Positions 26,379 through 34,825 of a stretch of 64,000 bases of DNA are shown in pieces. Every line of letters begins with the position of its first letter. Position 1 is the first letter of the stretch. Origin of the DNA: Rhodoblastus sp963727035 (GTDB lineage: Bacteria; Pseudomonadota; Alphaproteobacteria; Rhizobiales; Beijerinckiaceae). The notes under the pieces are model-generated. The model saw only the letters and a list, made by a program, of their open reading frames with translations, ran no database searches and was not told the DNA's origin. The translations under genes and the position numbers were made by a program. The stretch is taken from NCBI GenBank assembly GCA_963727035.1, contig CAVSEY010000010.1:1-64000 (forward strand), written 5' to 3'.

Positions 26379-28384
26379 GATCCCCCGCCCGTTTTATTGG
26401 CTAGAATTTGCTTCATCACGTCGCGGCGATTTTCGGTCTCGCGCTTGGCCTCCGCCTGCTCGCGTTCCCGCCGCTGCTGTGGCGTTTCCTTGAGCTTCGA
26501 AGCGATGGCTTTGGCCTCGTCGGACGGCCTGATGCGCGCGCCGATCGGCGCGTCCGGGGCGCGTGGAAAGACCGCAGCCAGTTCGATGATTTCCGCCTCG
26601 GTGTCGATATTCGAGATTGAACGATCAAGAGCCTTGATCGCCCGGAGGCGCCCGCCCGCGCCTGGCGCCGGCTTCCCGCGCGCCGGCAGCGTCCAGGGGA
26701 TGAAATTCCGTCTCGCGCTCCGCGACGCCCAAGAATCCGTCCCGGAGGTCATAGACGGGAAGGCCGTCCCAAATCTGATATTTTGGCGCGAGAACGACGG
26801 CCCATTCCTCAAGATAGCTTTGCAGGCCGTGGCACGTCCAAAGGTCGCCGCCGAATTGAATTCGTCCTTGCGTGACGCGCCGGCGCTCTTTCGAAGAAAA
26901 CGCCGTCAGAAAAGCGAGCGGATCGACGTCGGTTTTTGTCCATCCGGCGTCAATCGCCTTTTTATAGGCTTCGAACGGCGATAGCCCTTTGAGCTTCCGG
27001 CCGTTTTGCGGGCGATTGTGATAAAGGTTCAGTTGGGCGTCGACCATTCGTACGAATTGATCGAAGTCGCCGCGATAGGGAGTCGGGGCCTTGCCGACGT
27101 TGGAGGTTTTTGACTTCATACGATCGCCGCCGATCCAACCAATAATCGGCGCGAGGAAATGGCGCTCAAAACGTCCGAAAAACCCTTCGATTTCCTTGGC
27201 GCGGGCGTTGTAAGGCCGTGCGTTCACGACATTGCTTTCGCGGTTGAACAAAATCCGCGCGCCAAGCAATTTCATCGCATCATCAACAAATTGCGCCCAG
27301 TTATATTCCGATCCGTTATCGAGATAGAGCGTTCCGGGCATTCCCCAGGCCCCAACCATACGACGAAAGCTTTCGATGACGTGGGCATTCGTGACGCCCC
27401 TTCCCTGCTCAAGGAAAACGACATCGATCCAAGCCCTTTGCGTTCCGGCGTCTACCAAGCGATGAATTTCGCATGGCGTTGAAATCCATCGACCTGGGCA
27501 AGAGAATGTCGGCGCTATGCACGTCGCCGTAAACGATGTCACAGGGCATAACCCCGGCCACGCCCCGCAGGATTCCGGGGGCGTCATCCTCGTGCTTTTT
27601 CCGGTCGCGAAGGAAAACGCCGACCTTGCGCGCGACGCGCTCCACCTTGATGAAATTGTCGGGCAACGCGCAAGCGGCGATATCGACCGGAAAACCTGGA
27701 ACAGCTCGCTGGACAACTGCGGCGAAGCTCGCGGGCGCGGCGGCCGATCGGGGCGGATGCATCAGGTGAAGGTCGACAGCCTTCCCCCGAAAATTCAGGC
27801 GCGATTAAAGGGCCATTTAAAGCCGGTTGAAGCCCGGTTGAACGCGGCCGGCGATTACTCTCGCACCGAAGCGCGATATTCGTTTTCGCATCATCAGCCG
27901 CATTCGCGCGCATCCGAAAGGGTCGGAAGACAGGGCAGAAGCTTATAAGGAAGAGGCGCGGCTTCCGATCTCTAACCCTCGCGCCAACTGCCTGAACGCG
28001 TCTCGATTTCGACGCTCGCATGTTGGTGAAACGCTACGAAAACGTGGCGAAGCGGGCCTGGCACGCTCTCGGCGGCCGGATGCCGGAAAGTGCGCGTGAT
28101 CGTCACTCTAAAATTTAACGGGGCGGCGCGGGGTCGCGGCGCGGACGAAAAGACGATCGCGCGCATCGGCGCGGATTGCGCCAATATGTGCGGGGAGAGC
28201 ACAAGAAGCTTGCTTCCTTCGCCCATGCGCGCCTCATGGGCGAAAGGAAGCTCGCTGAGTCGTGCGGGCGCAGTTCCAGGTTTGCCGAGCTGTTCTTGGA
28301 CGCCCGCGCGATGGCGCGTTCGACTGCCCGGCGCGATAACCCGGCAGCCTCGGCGATGGCGCCTATAGGAAGGAAGTCCGTCAA
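26375..28384 (-). pseudogene. MuA-like transposase, rearranged by an internal inversion and frameshifts
   Basis: The N-terminal MuA helix-turn-helix (MTDFLPIGAIAEAAGLSRRA) starts at 28384. After ARASKNSS the next part of the protein lies on the opposite strand from 27709 (LDNCGEARGRGGRSGRMHQV, VDSLPPKIQARLK, then the DNA-binding domain to about 28285). The catalytic core returns to the minus strand from about 27690: NFIKVERVARKVGVFLRDRK, GDVHSADIL (Asp), TLYLDNGSEY (Asp), EIEGFFGRFERH (Glu). The C-terminal domain ends AEAKRETENRRDVMKQILAN. Further frameshifts are at about 27480 and 26670. It overlaps MuB by ATGA. Confidence 0.85.
27699..28295. repeat. Inverted 577-bp segment flanked by 10-bp inverted repeats inside MuA
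   Basis: GAACAGCTCG (27699-27708) and its exact inverse CGAGCTGTTC (28286-28295) bound a segment whose MuA-coding sense is opposite to the rest of the gene. Re-inverting it joins ARASKNSS to LDNCGEARGRGGRSG in frame across the repeat, which is strong evidence that an inversion occurred exactly between these repeats. Confidence 0.8.
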
Positions 28385-28614
28385 GCGGCTTTCTCGGGAA
28401 ACAGTTCCCCAAGGAGCCGCTGACGAAGTTGCTCCGCGCGCAAACTGTGCCGCTCACCTTTGAGGGCCTTTTCGGCGGTTTGCCTATTGACCCCGGCCGC
28501 TTTACACCAAGCATGAAGGCTCGAATTCCGCGCGACCAACGCCGCGCGGATGGCGTGATATAGGTCGCCCGATCCGGCGATCGTCAGAGGGAGGGTGCGA
28601 ACGATTTTGGGCAT
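28381..28614 (-). CDS. Ner-like / Cro-like phage regulator
   Basis: 77 residues from the ATG at 28614 (MPKIVRTLPLTIAGSGDLYH...), with a helix-turn-helix-like segment SLHAWCKAAGVNRQTAEKAL. It lies between the divergent repressor and the transposase, where Mu has ner. Its stop overlaps the transposase start (ATGA). An in-frame ATG at 28653 would give 90 residues. Ner-type proteins turn down early transcription in Mu-like phages; the role here is by position. Confidence 0.7.
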   Translation of the reverse strand: MPKIVRTLPLTIAGSGDLYHAIRAALVARNSSLHAWCKAAGVNRQTAEKALKGERHSLRAEQLRQRLLGELFPEKAA

Positions 28615-28673
28615 TGTGCCGCCATTATCCTTAAATGGTGCATTATGCGTCATAATATCGCACGTTTTGGTAT

Positions 28674-29123
28674 ATGGCAAGCGAATATGACGACGCCAGA
28701 TTGGCGGAGGCGCTCCGCGCTGCAATTAAGAAAAAGCGCGTCTCGATGAAGCGCATTGCAGAGCATCTAAATATTTCATATCGCAGCGTTCAAAATTATA
28801 TAAATGGTGAAAACCGTATTCCCGCCGACTTCTTTTTGAAGTTGGTTCACTTTCTCCGAATAGACGCTGATTTTTTCGTCTATGGCGATTTTCGGCCGCG
28901 TCATTACGATCTTCGGGATGCCGTAGCCGGTTCATTGAAAGAATTAGGGCTGATCCCTTCTTTAGGCCCTGAGACACCCCAGGCGGATCGGGAAAAAGCC
29001 CTTGTGTTGATCTCACGCATGACCGCTGATTTGGAAGCCCGTTACGATCGCTATCGCTCGGAAAGCGCCTTCGGCGCGATCGTTTCGTCCGCTCCCTTTG
29101 GACAGCGGGAACGGGGTGACTGA
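28674..29123 (+). CDS. Prophage repressor-like XRE-family regulator
   Basis: 149 residues with an N-terminal HTH_XRE domain (VSMKRIAEHLNISYRSVQNY). The rest (FFLKLVHFLRIDADFFVYGD...) is a short helical C-terminal part without a LexA-type peptidase. It is transcribed divergently from ner-muA and adjacent to the end repeats, the location of the lysogeny repressor in Mu-like phages. Complete frame. Operators probably lie in the ner/repressor gap (28615-28673), which is AT-rich. Confidence 0.8.
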   Translation: MASEYDDARLAEALRAAIKKKRVSMKRIAEHLNISYRSVQNYINGENRIPADFFLKLVHFLRIDADFFVYGDFRPRHYDLRDAVAGSLKELGLIPSLGPETPQADREKALVLISRMTADLEARYDRYRSESAFGAIVSSAPFGQRERGD

Positions 29124-29243
29124 TGTTCGCCAAAATGTTCGCCAATCGCCCCTTTCGGCGCGACATGTTCGCCAATCGTCCAATAAATTGCCGTTATAGA
29201 ACAACGCTCTAACTATTCCGCAAAATCTGATAGTGTTCGCCAA
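29124..29243. repeat. Mu-like prophage end with repeated TGTTCGCCAA sites
   Basis: TGTTCGCCAA is present at 29124-29133, 29136-29145, 29166-29175 and 29234-29243, all in one orientation. Repeated transposase-binding sites at this position, outside the repressor, mark the left end of a Mu-like element. The outermost copy suggests the terminus is near 29243-29250. Confidence 0.65.
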
Positions 29244-29380
29244 CCAGTTTGACGAACCTTCACAGCCTATCCGTTTGTTTTAGTGCCACATTTTCCCCTC
29301 TTATTCGCATTTATTTAATTCCGGGATTTGCAAATAATGTATTCGCGCTTCATCAACCGTGCTTGAACTTGCCTCTTGCA

Positions 29381-29395
29381 GAACCAAGCAGGAAC
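29381..29395 (-). promoter_or_regulatory. LexA (SOS) box upstream of lexA
   Basis: GAACCAAGCAGGAAC, i.e. GTTC-N7-GTTC on the minus strand, the alphaproteobacterial SOS box. It lies 92 bp upstream of the lexA start, so lexA is probably autoregulated. Confidence 0.8.
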
Positions 29396-29486
29396 ATATA
29401 TGTCTCGTTCATGATTTGTCTTTGGGCGATTCTTCGGCGCGATTCCGGCGCGGGAGGGCGAAGGCAAGACCTGACAAGGCGCGGCC

Positions 29487-30191
29487 ATGCTGACCAAAAA
29501 GCAAAGCGAATTGCTCCGTTACATTCATGAGCGCCTGAAGGAGACCGGCGTTCCGCCCTCCTTCGACGAAATGAAGGACGCGCTCGACTTGCGCTCGAAA
29601 TCCGGAATCCATCGCCTGATCATGGCGCTTGAGGAACGCGGCTTCATCCGCCGCCTGCCCAATCGCGCCAGGGCGCTGGAGGTGTTGCGCCTGCCCGAAT
29701 CCTCGACTCCCGCGACGCCGCGCAATGGGCGCTTCGCCCCGAGCGTCATCGAAGGCAATCTCGGCAAGACCCGCCCCGTCGTCGCGGGCGAGCCCTTCGA
29801 TTCGAACCAGAATGTCGTCATTCCCGTCATGGGCCGAATCGCGGCGGGCACGCCGATCTCGGCGTTGCAGACGCGATCCCACAGCATCGCCCTGCCCCCG
29901 GATCTCCTGTCCAGCGGCGAGCATTACGCGCTCGAAGTGCGCGGCGACTCGATGATCGAGGCCGGCATTCTCGACGGCGACACGGTGGTGATCAAGAAGC
30001 AGGAGACCGCCGATTCCGGCGATATCATCGTCGCCCTGATCGACGACGAGGAGGCCACGTTGAAGCGGCTGCGCAAGAAGGGCGCCTCGATCGCGCTGGA
30101 GGCCGCCAATCCGGCTTACGAGACGCGAATCTTCGGACCGGACCGTGTCCGCATTCAGGGCAAGCTGATCAGCTTGTTGCGCAAATATTGA
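29487..30191 (+). CDS. lexA: LexA repressor
   Basis: 234 residues. A winged helix N-terminal domain (LTKKQSELLRYIHERLKETG, recognition part SKSGIHRLIMALEE) is followed by the S24 peptidase domain. The autocleavage site is Ala120-Gly121 (GRIAAG), the nucleophile Ser155 in RGDSM and the general base Lys193 in ATLKRL. LexA represses SOS genes until RecA* triggers self-cleavage. The alphaproteobacterial N-terminus and the GTTC-N7-GTTC box upstream agree with each other. The gene is complete and lies at the border between prophage remnant and core genome. Confidence 0.97.
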   Translation: MLTKKQSELLRYIHERLKETGVPPSFDEMKDALDLRSKSGIHRLIMALEERGFIRRLPNRARALEVLRLPESSTPATPRNGRFAPSVIEGNLGKTRPVVAGEPFDSNQNVVIPVMGRIAAGTPISALQTRSHSIALPPDLLSSGEHYALEVRGDSMIEAGILDGDTVVIKKQETADSGDIIVALIDDEEATLKRLRKKGASIALEAANPAYETRIFGPDRVRIQGKLISLLRKY

Positions 30192-30271
30192 GCGCAATTT
30201 CTGCGCCCGTCATCCGCCCGATCGGTTAACCTCGGCGGCGCCCTTGCGGCTCATCGGAAGAGGAGATTGGC

Positions 30272-30760
30272 ATGACGCGCGAACAGCTGACGGAACGCAT
30301 TCTCGACATCAAGCGCGAAAAACGGCTCACTTGGCGACAGATCGTCGAAGCGATCGGCGGCATGGCGGATATTCTGATCGTCGGCGCCCTGCTCGGCCAG
30401 ATGCGCCTCCCCGACGCCCTCGCCGCCAAGGCCGCGGCCTTTCTCGGCCTGACTGACGCCGAACGGCTCATGCTGACCGAAGTTCCGATGCGCGGCCAGA
30501 ACTCGCCCATGCCGCCGACCGATCCCCTGCTCTATCGCTTCTATGAACTGGTCATGGTCAACGGCCCGGCGATCAAGGAACTGATCCAGGAGGAATTCGG
30601 CGACGGCATCATGTCGGCGATCGATTTTGACATGACGATCGAGCGCCAGCCAGATCCGAAAGGCGACCGGGTCAAGATTTTGATGTCCGGCAAATTCCTG
30701 CCTTTCAAATATTACGGGGCCGGCGAAGGCGCGCCACCAAACGGGGCCAAGGGCGGCTAA
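30272..30760 (+). CDS. cynS: Cyanate hydratase (cyanase)
   Basis: 162 residues: N-terminal helical domain and C-terminal catalytic domain with LYRFYELVMVNGPAIKELIQ. The catalytic residues correspond to Arg89, Glu92 and Ser115 (offset 7 from E. coli Arg96/Glu99/Ser122). Converts cyanate and bicarbonate to CO2 and carbamate, which gives ammonia. Usual length is about 156; the extra residues are a Gly-rich tail. It stands without cynT or cynR neighbours, 80 bp downstream of lexA and convergent with comEC. Confidence 0.95.
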   Translation: MTREQLTERILDIKREKRLTWRQIVEAIGGMADILIVGALLGQMRLPDALAAKAAAFLGLTDAERLMLTEVPMRGQNSPMPPTDPLLYRFYELVMVNGPAIKELIQEEFGDGIMSAIDFDMTIERQPDPKGDRVKILMSGKFLPFKYYGAGEGAPPNGAKGG

Positions 30761-30775
30761 GGCGATTTGCGGCCG

Positions 30776-33043
30776 CTATTCATGCGCCGCGTCGTTGGCC
30801 GCCTCCGGCGAATCGGGGCCAGAATGCGCGGTCGCGCGGCGGCGCGGCGCGCGCGACCAGGGCCGGTCCTCGCCCGGCGCGCGCGCTGTGCGCCAGTCGA
30901 CGCCCGTTGCGCCGAAAGCCAAGGTCACAGCCCCGGTTTCGGCGAGCTTGCGGCGGTCGAGCAGGATTTTTGGCGCGCAATAGCTTGGCGCATAGAGCGG
31001 CGAAATCACAACCTCGGCCCTTGCGCAATCCTCGTGGAAGGCGAATCCGTCGAGCACAAGCGCCACCGCCGCGCCATCCCGCGTCATGCCGACGCAGCCG
31101 AACTGGTCGCAGCGGCCGGCCGCTTCCGTTTCGGGCCCCGCGCGCAGATCGGCGTCGGCGCGCAGCCATTGTTCCGCGGCGAAGGCGTTGCGATGTTTGC
31201 CGAGAACGGCGAGGCGCCCGTCGGCCTGGCGCAGCGCCGCATATTCCCCGGTCGGCGCGACCGCCAGGTCGAATTTCTCGCCGCTCGCCGCCCCGATAAG
31301 GCCGAGACCGACCAAAGGCAGGGCCGTGAGCTTCATCAGCCATGTGCGCCACAACATCGCCGAGAGCGCCGCAAGCGACAGGAAGACGATCGACCAGGGC
31401 GCGAAAGCCGGCAAGGCGATGGTCGATCCCGGCGCCGATCCGATCCAGCGCGCGATGGTCATGATCAGGCCGACGCCGGCGCCGAGATAGGACCACACCC
31501 AGCCATCCGCGCCGAACGGCGCGAGCAGCGATCCGACCAGCGCCGCGGGCACCGCGAACAGCTCGATCATCGCCAGGGTCAGCGGATTGCCGACGAGCAC
31601 ATAAGGGTTCAGCTCGTGGAAGTCATAGGCCATGAAGGAAGCCGTGGCCGAAGTCGCGCAGAAGGTCGCGACCAGCGCGCCGAAAATCCCATGCCGGCTC
31701 ACTTCGGCCATGTGATCGGCAAGCCCCCTCGCCTCGCGCTCCGCTTCGGTCCCCACGGCCTTGGGCTGGGGCGCCGGGCGTCCTTGCGCCGCGCCACGCG
31801 ATTCATAAACCGCGACCAGCGCCGCGACCGCCGCGAAGGAAAGCTGGAAGCTCGCGCCAAGCAAGGCTTCCGGCTCCAGAAGGATGACCGCCAGCGCCGC
31901 GAAGGCGAGATTGCGCATCGAGAGCGCGGGCCGCTCGGCGATGACGGCGCCCAGCAGGATGAGAGTCATGAACAGGGCGCGTTCCGACCCGACCCGCGAG
32001 CCGGTGAACAGGCCATAGGCCAGCGCCCCGAGCATGGCGAGCGCGGCGGCCCATTTCTTGATCGGATAGTTCAGCGCCAGAAACGGGAACAAAGCCAGGA
32101 AACTGCGGAAGCCGACGAAGAAAATTCCCGCGACCAAAGTCATCTGGACGCCGGAAATGGTGATGATGTGGAAAATGCCGGCCTTGGCGATCGTTTCCCT
32201 TGCCTCCTGGGAAAGCAGGTCGCGCTTGCCGGTGACCATGGCGGCGGCGATCGCGCCATTGTCGCCGCCGATCGCGTCGTAGACCCGCAGGGCCAGCGCG
32301 TTGCGCGCCCGATCCACGCCGGCGGTGAAGCGCAGCCGCCAATCCGCCGCCTCGGGCGCCGGAAGCGCCTCCGCCTTGCCCAGAACATTGCCGACGGCGC
32401 CGATGCGCTGGAAATAAGCGTCGCGGGCGAAATCATATCCCCCGGGCAGCGCCGCGCGGGCAGGCGGAAGCAGCCGCGCCTTGAAGGTCAGAAAATCGCC
32501 GGCGACGAAATCGGGCGCGCCGCGAAGGGTCAGGCGCACGCGATAAGGCGTCCTTTCCGGCGCGAGTTTTTCAGCCTCGGTGACGCGAAGCAAAAAACGC
32601 GCGCCCTGGGGCCGGAAATCGACTTCTTCAACGAAGCCGGCCAGTTCGCCGATGTAAATGTGGTCGAGCACGGGCGCATCGACCCGCGCCGCGCGCCAGC
32701 CGCCGGAAAACTCGCCGGCCGCCAGCGCCGCGAGGCCGATGAAGGCGCCCGACAAGGCCCGGCGCCCGCGCGCAAGAAAGGCCAGAACCCCGAACAGGAC
32801 CGCGGTTGCGCCAACGATCCACAGAACCGGCTCGGTCGGCGCAACGAGATAAAAGATCGCGCCGGCGCCGGCGGCGGCCGGGAGCCACAGGAACGGCCGG
32901 CGCAGATCCCATTCCTCGTCGATCGCGGCGGCGAAGCGCGGGCGCCAGGCGGCAAGCGCGGCGCGCGGCGACAGGGCGGCCGCCGCGACGCTCCCAAGCC
33001 TGTCTGTCAGTCCCTCGGTCAGCCTCTTGGGCGGCGAGGCCAT
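30776..33043 (-). CDS. comEC: ComEC/Rec2 family competence membrane protein
   Basis: 755 residues. An N-terminal membrane cluster precedes a DUF4131 extracytoplasmic domain (around 100-230). The Competence domain follows (around 255-530), with the family signature GIFHIITISGVQM and many hydrophobic helices. The C-terminal region lacks the metallo-beta-lactamase HxHxDH motif, as is common in Hyphomicrobiales ComEC. The protein would form the inner-membrane DNA uptake channel; natural competence of this organism is not shown. It is divergent from gltX with a 108-bp shared upstream region, a conserved rhizobial arrangement. Confidence 0.93.
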   Translation of the reverse strand: MASPPKRLTEGLTDRLGSVAAAALSPRAALAAWRPRFAAAIDEEWDLRRPFLWLPAAAGAGAIFYLVAPTEPVLWIVGATAVLFGVLAFLARGRRALSGAFIGLAALAAGEFSGGWRAARVDAPVLDHIYIGELAGFVEEVDFRPQGARFLLRVTEAEKLAPERTPYRVRLTLRGAPDFVAGDFLTFKARLLPPARAALPGGYDFARDAYFQRIGAVGNVLGKAEALPAPEAADWRLRFTAGVDRARNALALRVYDAIGGDNGAIAAAMVTGKRDLLSQEARETIAKAGIFHIITISGVQMTLVAGIFFVGFRSFLALFPFLALNYPIKKWAAALAMLGALAYGLFTGSRVGSERALFMTLILLGAVIAERPALSMRNLAFAALAVILLEPEALLGASFQLSFAAVAALVAVYESRGAAQGRPAPQPKAVGTEAEREARGLADHMAEVSRHGIFGALVATFCATSATASFMAYDFHELNPYVLVGNPLTLAMIELFAVPAALVGSLLAPFGADGWVWSYLGAGVGLIMTIARWIGSAPGSTIALPAFAPWSIVFLSLAALSAMLWRTWLMKLTALPLVGLGLIGAASGEKFDLAVAPTGEYAALRQADGRLAVLGKHRNAFAAEQWLRADADLRAGPETEAAGRCDQFGCVGMTRDGAAVALVLDGFAFHEDCARAEVVISPLYAPSYCAPKILLDRRKLAETGAVTLAFGATGVDWRTARAPGEDRPWSRAPRRRATAHSGPDSPEAANDAAHE

Positions 33044-33151
33044 GCGATTGCCCCTTTTTCAGCGCGCGCGGCCCATGCTACACGAGCGCGCCGCATCTTC
33101 GCCACCTCCTTCGCGTCCTTCTCCCGCGCGGCCCATCAGGTTTCGCAAACC

Positions 33152-34594
33152 ATGTCCAGAACCGTCGTCACGCGTTTCGCGCCCTCGCCCACCGGCTATC
33201 TCCATATCGGCGGCGCGCGCACCGCTCTCTTCAACTGGCTTCTCGCCCGCCAGACCGGCGGCAAGATGCTGCTGCGCATCGAGGACACCGACCGCGAACG
33301 TTCGACCGACGCGGCGATCGAGGCGATCATCGACGGGATGAAATGGCTTGGCCTCGATTGGGACGGCGAAACCATCTATCAATTCGCGCGCGCGGGGCGC
33401 CATCGCGAGGTCGCCGAGCAGCTGCTCGCCAGAGGCGCGGCCTATAAATGCTATGCGACGCCGCAGGAACTCGACGAAATGCGCGAACTCGCCCGCAGCC
33501 AAGGCCGCCCGCCGCGCTATGACGGGCGCTGGCGCGACCTTGGCGGCGGCGAGGCCGAGGAAAAAGCCATCGCGGAGGGCCGCAAGCCGGTGGTCCGCCT
33601 CAAGGCGCCGCGCGAGGGCGAGACCACCATCGAGGACAAGGTCCAGGGGACCGTCACCTTCCCCAACAAGGATCTCGACGATTTTGTCTTATTGCGCTCG
33701 GATGGCGCGCCGACCTATATGCTCGCGGTGGTGGTGGACGACCACGACATGGGGGTGACCCAGATCGTTCGCGGCGACGACCATCTGACCAACGCCGCGC
33801 GCCAGACCCATATCTATCAGGCGTTGGGCTGGGACGTTCCCGCCTTCGCCCATATTCCGCTGATCCACGGGCCGGACGGCGCGAAAATGTCCAAACGCCA
33901 CGGGGCGCTCGGCGTGGACGCCTATCGCGCGCTGGGCTATCTGCCCGAGGCCTTGCGCAATTATCTGGCGCGGCTCGGCTGGAGCCAGGGCGATCGCGAA
34001 TTCTTCTCCACCGACGAATTGATCGAGGCTTTTTCGCTGGCCCAGGTCCATCGTTCGCCGGCGCGATTCGATTACGCCAAGCTCGAAAACATGAACGGCC
34101 ATTACATGCGGGCGATGGACGACGCGGCCTTGCTGGAGCAATTCCTCGCCGCTTTGCCCTACCTGCCCCATGGCAAGGATATGGCCGGCAAGATCGACGA
34201 TGTGAAAAAGCGCCAGCTCGCCAAAGCCATGGCGGGCCTCAAAGAGCGCGCCAAGACCTTGATCGAACTGGCCGAGGGCGCGCAATTCCTGTTCGCCCAG
34301 CGGCCATTGTCCTATGACGAAAAGGCGCGCGACCTGCTCAACGAGGGCGGACGCGCCCATCTCGCCGCGCTGGCGCCGAAACTCGCCGCCTTGCCGGAAT
34401 GGACCGCCGCCGCGACCGAAGCCGCGGTTCGCGCCTATGTCGCGGAATCGGGCGCGAAACTCGGCCAGGTCGCCCAGCCGTTGCGCGCGGCTTTGACCGG
34501 CCGCGCCACGTCGCCGGGCATTTTCGACGTGCTGGAGACGCTCGGCCGCGAGGAAAGCCTGGGCCGGATCGCCGACGCCGCGCGCCCGGCGTGA
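33152..34594 (+). CDS. gltX: Glutamyl-tRNA synthetase
   Basis: 480 residues of a class I synthetase: HIGH motif as GYLHIGGARTALF near the N-terminus, LRIEDTDRERS, and KMSKRHG for the KMSKS loop. Charges tRNA-Glu with glutamate; many alphaproteobacteria also use it to misacylate tRNA-Gln. Start at 33152 (MSRTVVTRFAPSPTG) is fixed by the conserved N-terminus; the long open frame upstream is antisense to comEC. The gap to gltA (231 bp) contains small GGGCGCC repeats. Confidence 0.97.
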   Translation: MSRTVVTRFAPSPTGYLHIGGARTALFNWLLARQTGGKMLLRIEDTDRERSTDAAIEAIIDGMKWLGLDWDGETIYQFARAGRHREVAEQLLARGAAYKCYATPQELDEMRELARSQGRPPRYDGRWRDLGGGEAEEKAIAEGRKPVVRLKAPREGETTIEDKVQGTVTFPNKDLDDFVLLRSDGAPTYMLAVVVDDHDMGVTQIVRGDDHLTNAARQTHIYQALGWDVPAFAHIPLIHGPDGAKMSKRHGALGVDAYRALGYLPEALRNYLARLGWSQGDREFFSTDELIEAFSLAQVHRSPARFDYAKLENMNGHYMRAMDDAALLEQFLAALPYLPHGKDMAGKIDDVKKRQLAKAMAGLKERAKTLIELAEGAQFLFAQRPLSYDEKARDLLNEGGRAHLAALAPKLAALPEWTAAATEAAVRAYVAESGAKLGQVAQPLRAALTGRATSPGIFDVLETLGREESLGRIADAARPA

Positions 34595-34825
34595 CCAACA
34601 GGCGCTCCATGGGGCCCCCATCGGGCGCCCCATCGGGCGCTCTCTGCCGGGCGTCGCGGGGCGCCTCTATGGTTTAAGGCGTCGCGACCTTGAACCGTCC
34701 TGGACATTAAGCTACTGATGTGCAGCGCACAATTTTCACGCGTTTTGCCGCATGGCGCCTGGGGCGCATGGCTTCCCGGGGCTCGGCGGCGCGTGGATTA
34801 CGCCGGCAGCGAGAAGGCGATCCCC

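Larger units (their letters stand above)
21423..29243 (-). mobile_element. Decayed Mu-like transposable prophage
   Basis: Gene order from right to left is Mu-like: divergent repressor (28674-29123, +), Ner-like regulator, MuA transposase, MuB ATPase, three small early genes, a Mor-like activator and a major head protein (gpT). Repeats of TGTTCGCCAA lie outside the repressor, where the left end would be. Portal, tail, Mom and lysis genes are missing, and most remaining large genes carry frameshifts or stops. It is therefore a remnant rather than a functional phage. Its right terminus could not be found. Confidence 0.85.

Noticed and set aside
30767..33151. N-terminal 795-codon extension of gltX
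   Set aside because: It is antisense to comEC; GltX begins at the conserved MSRTVVTRFAPSPTG.
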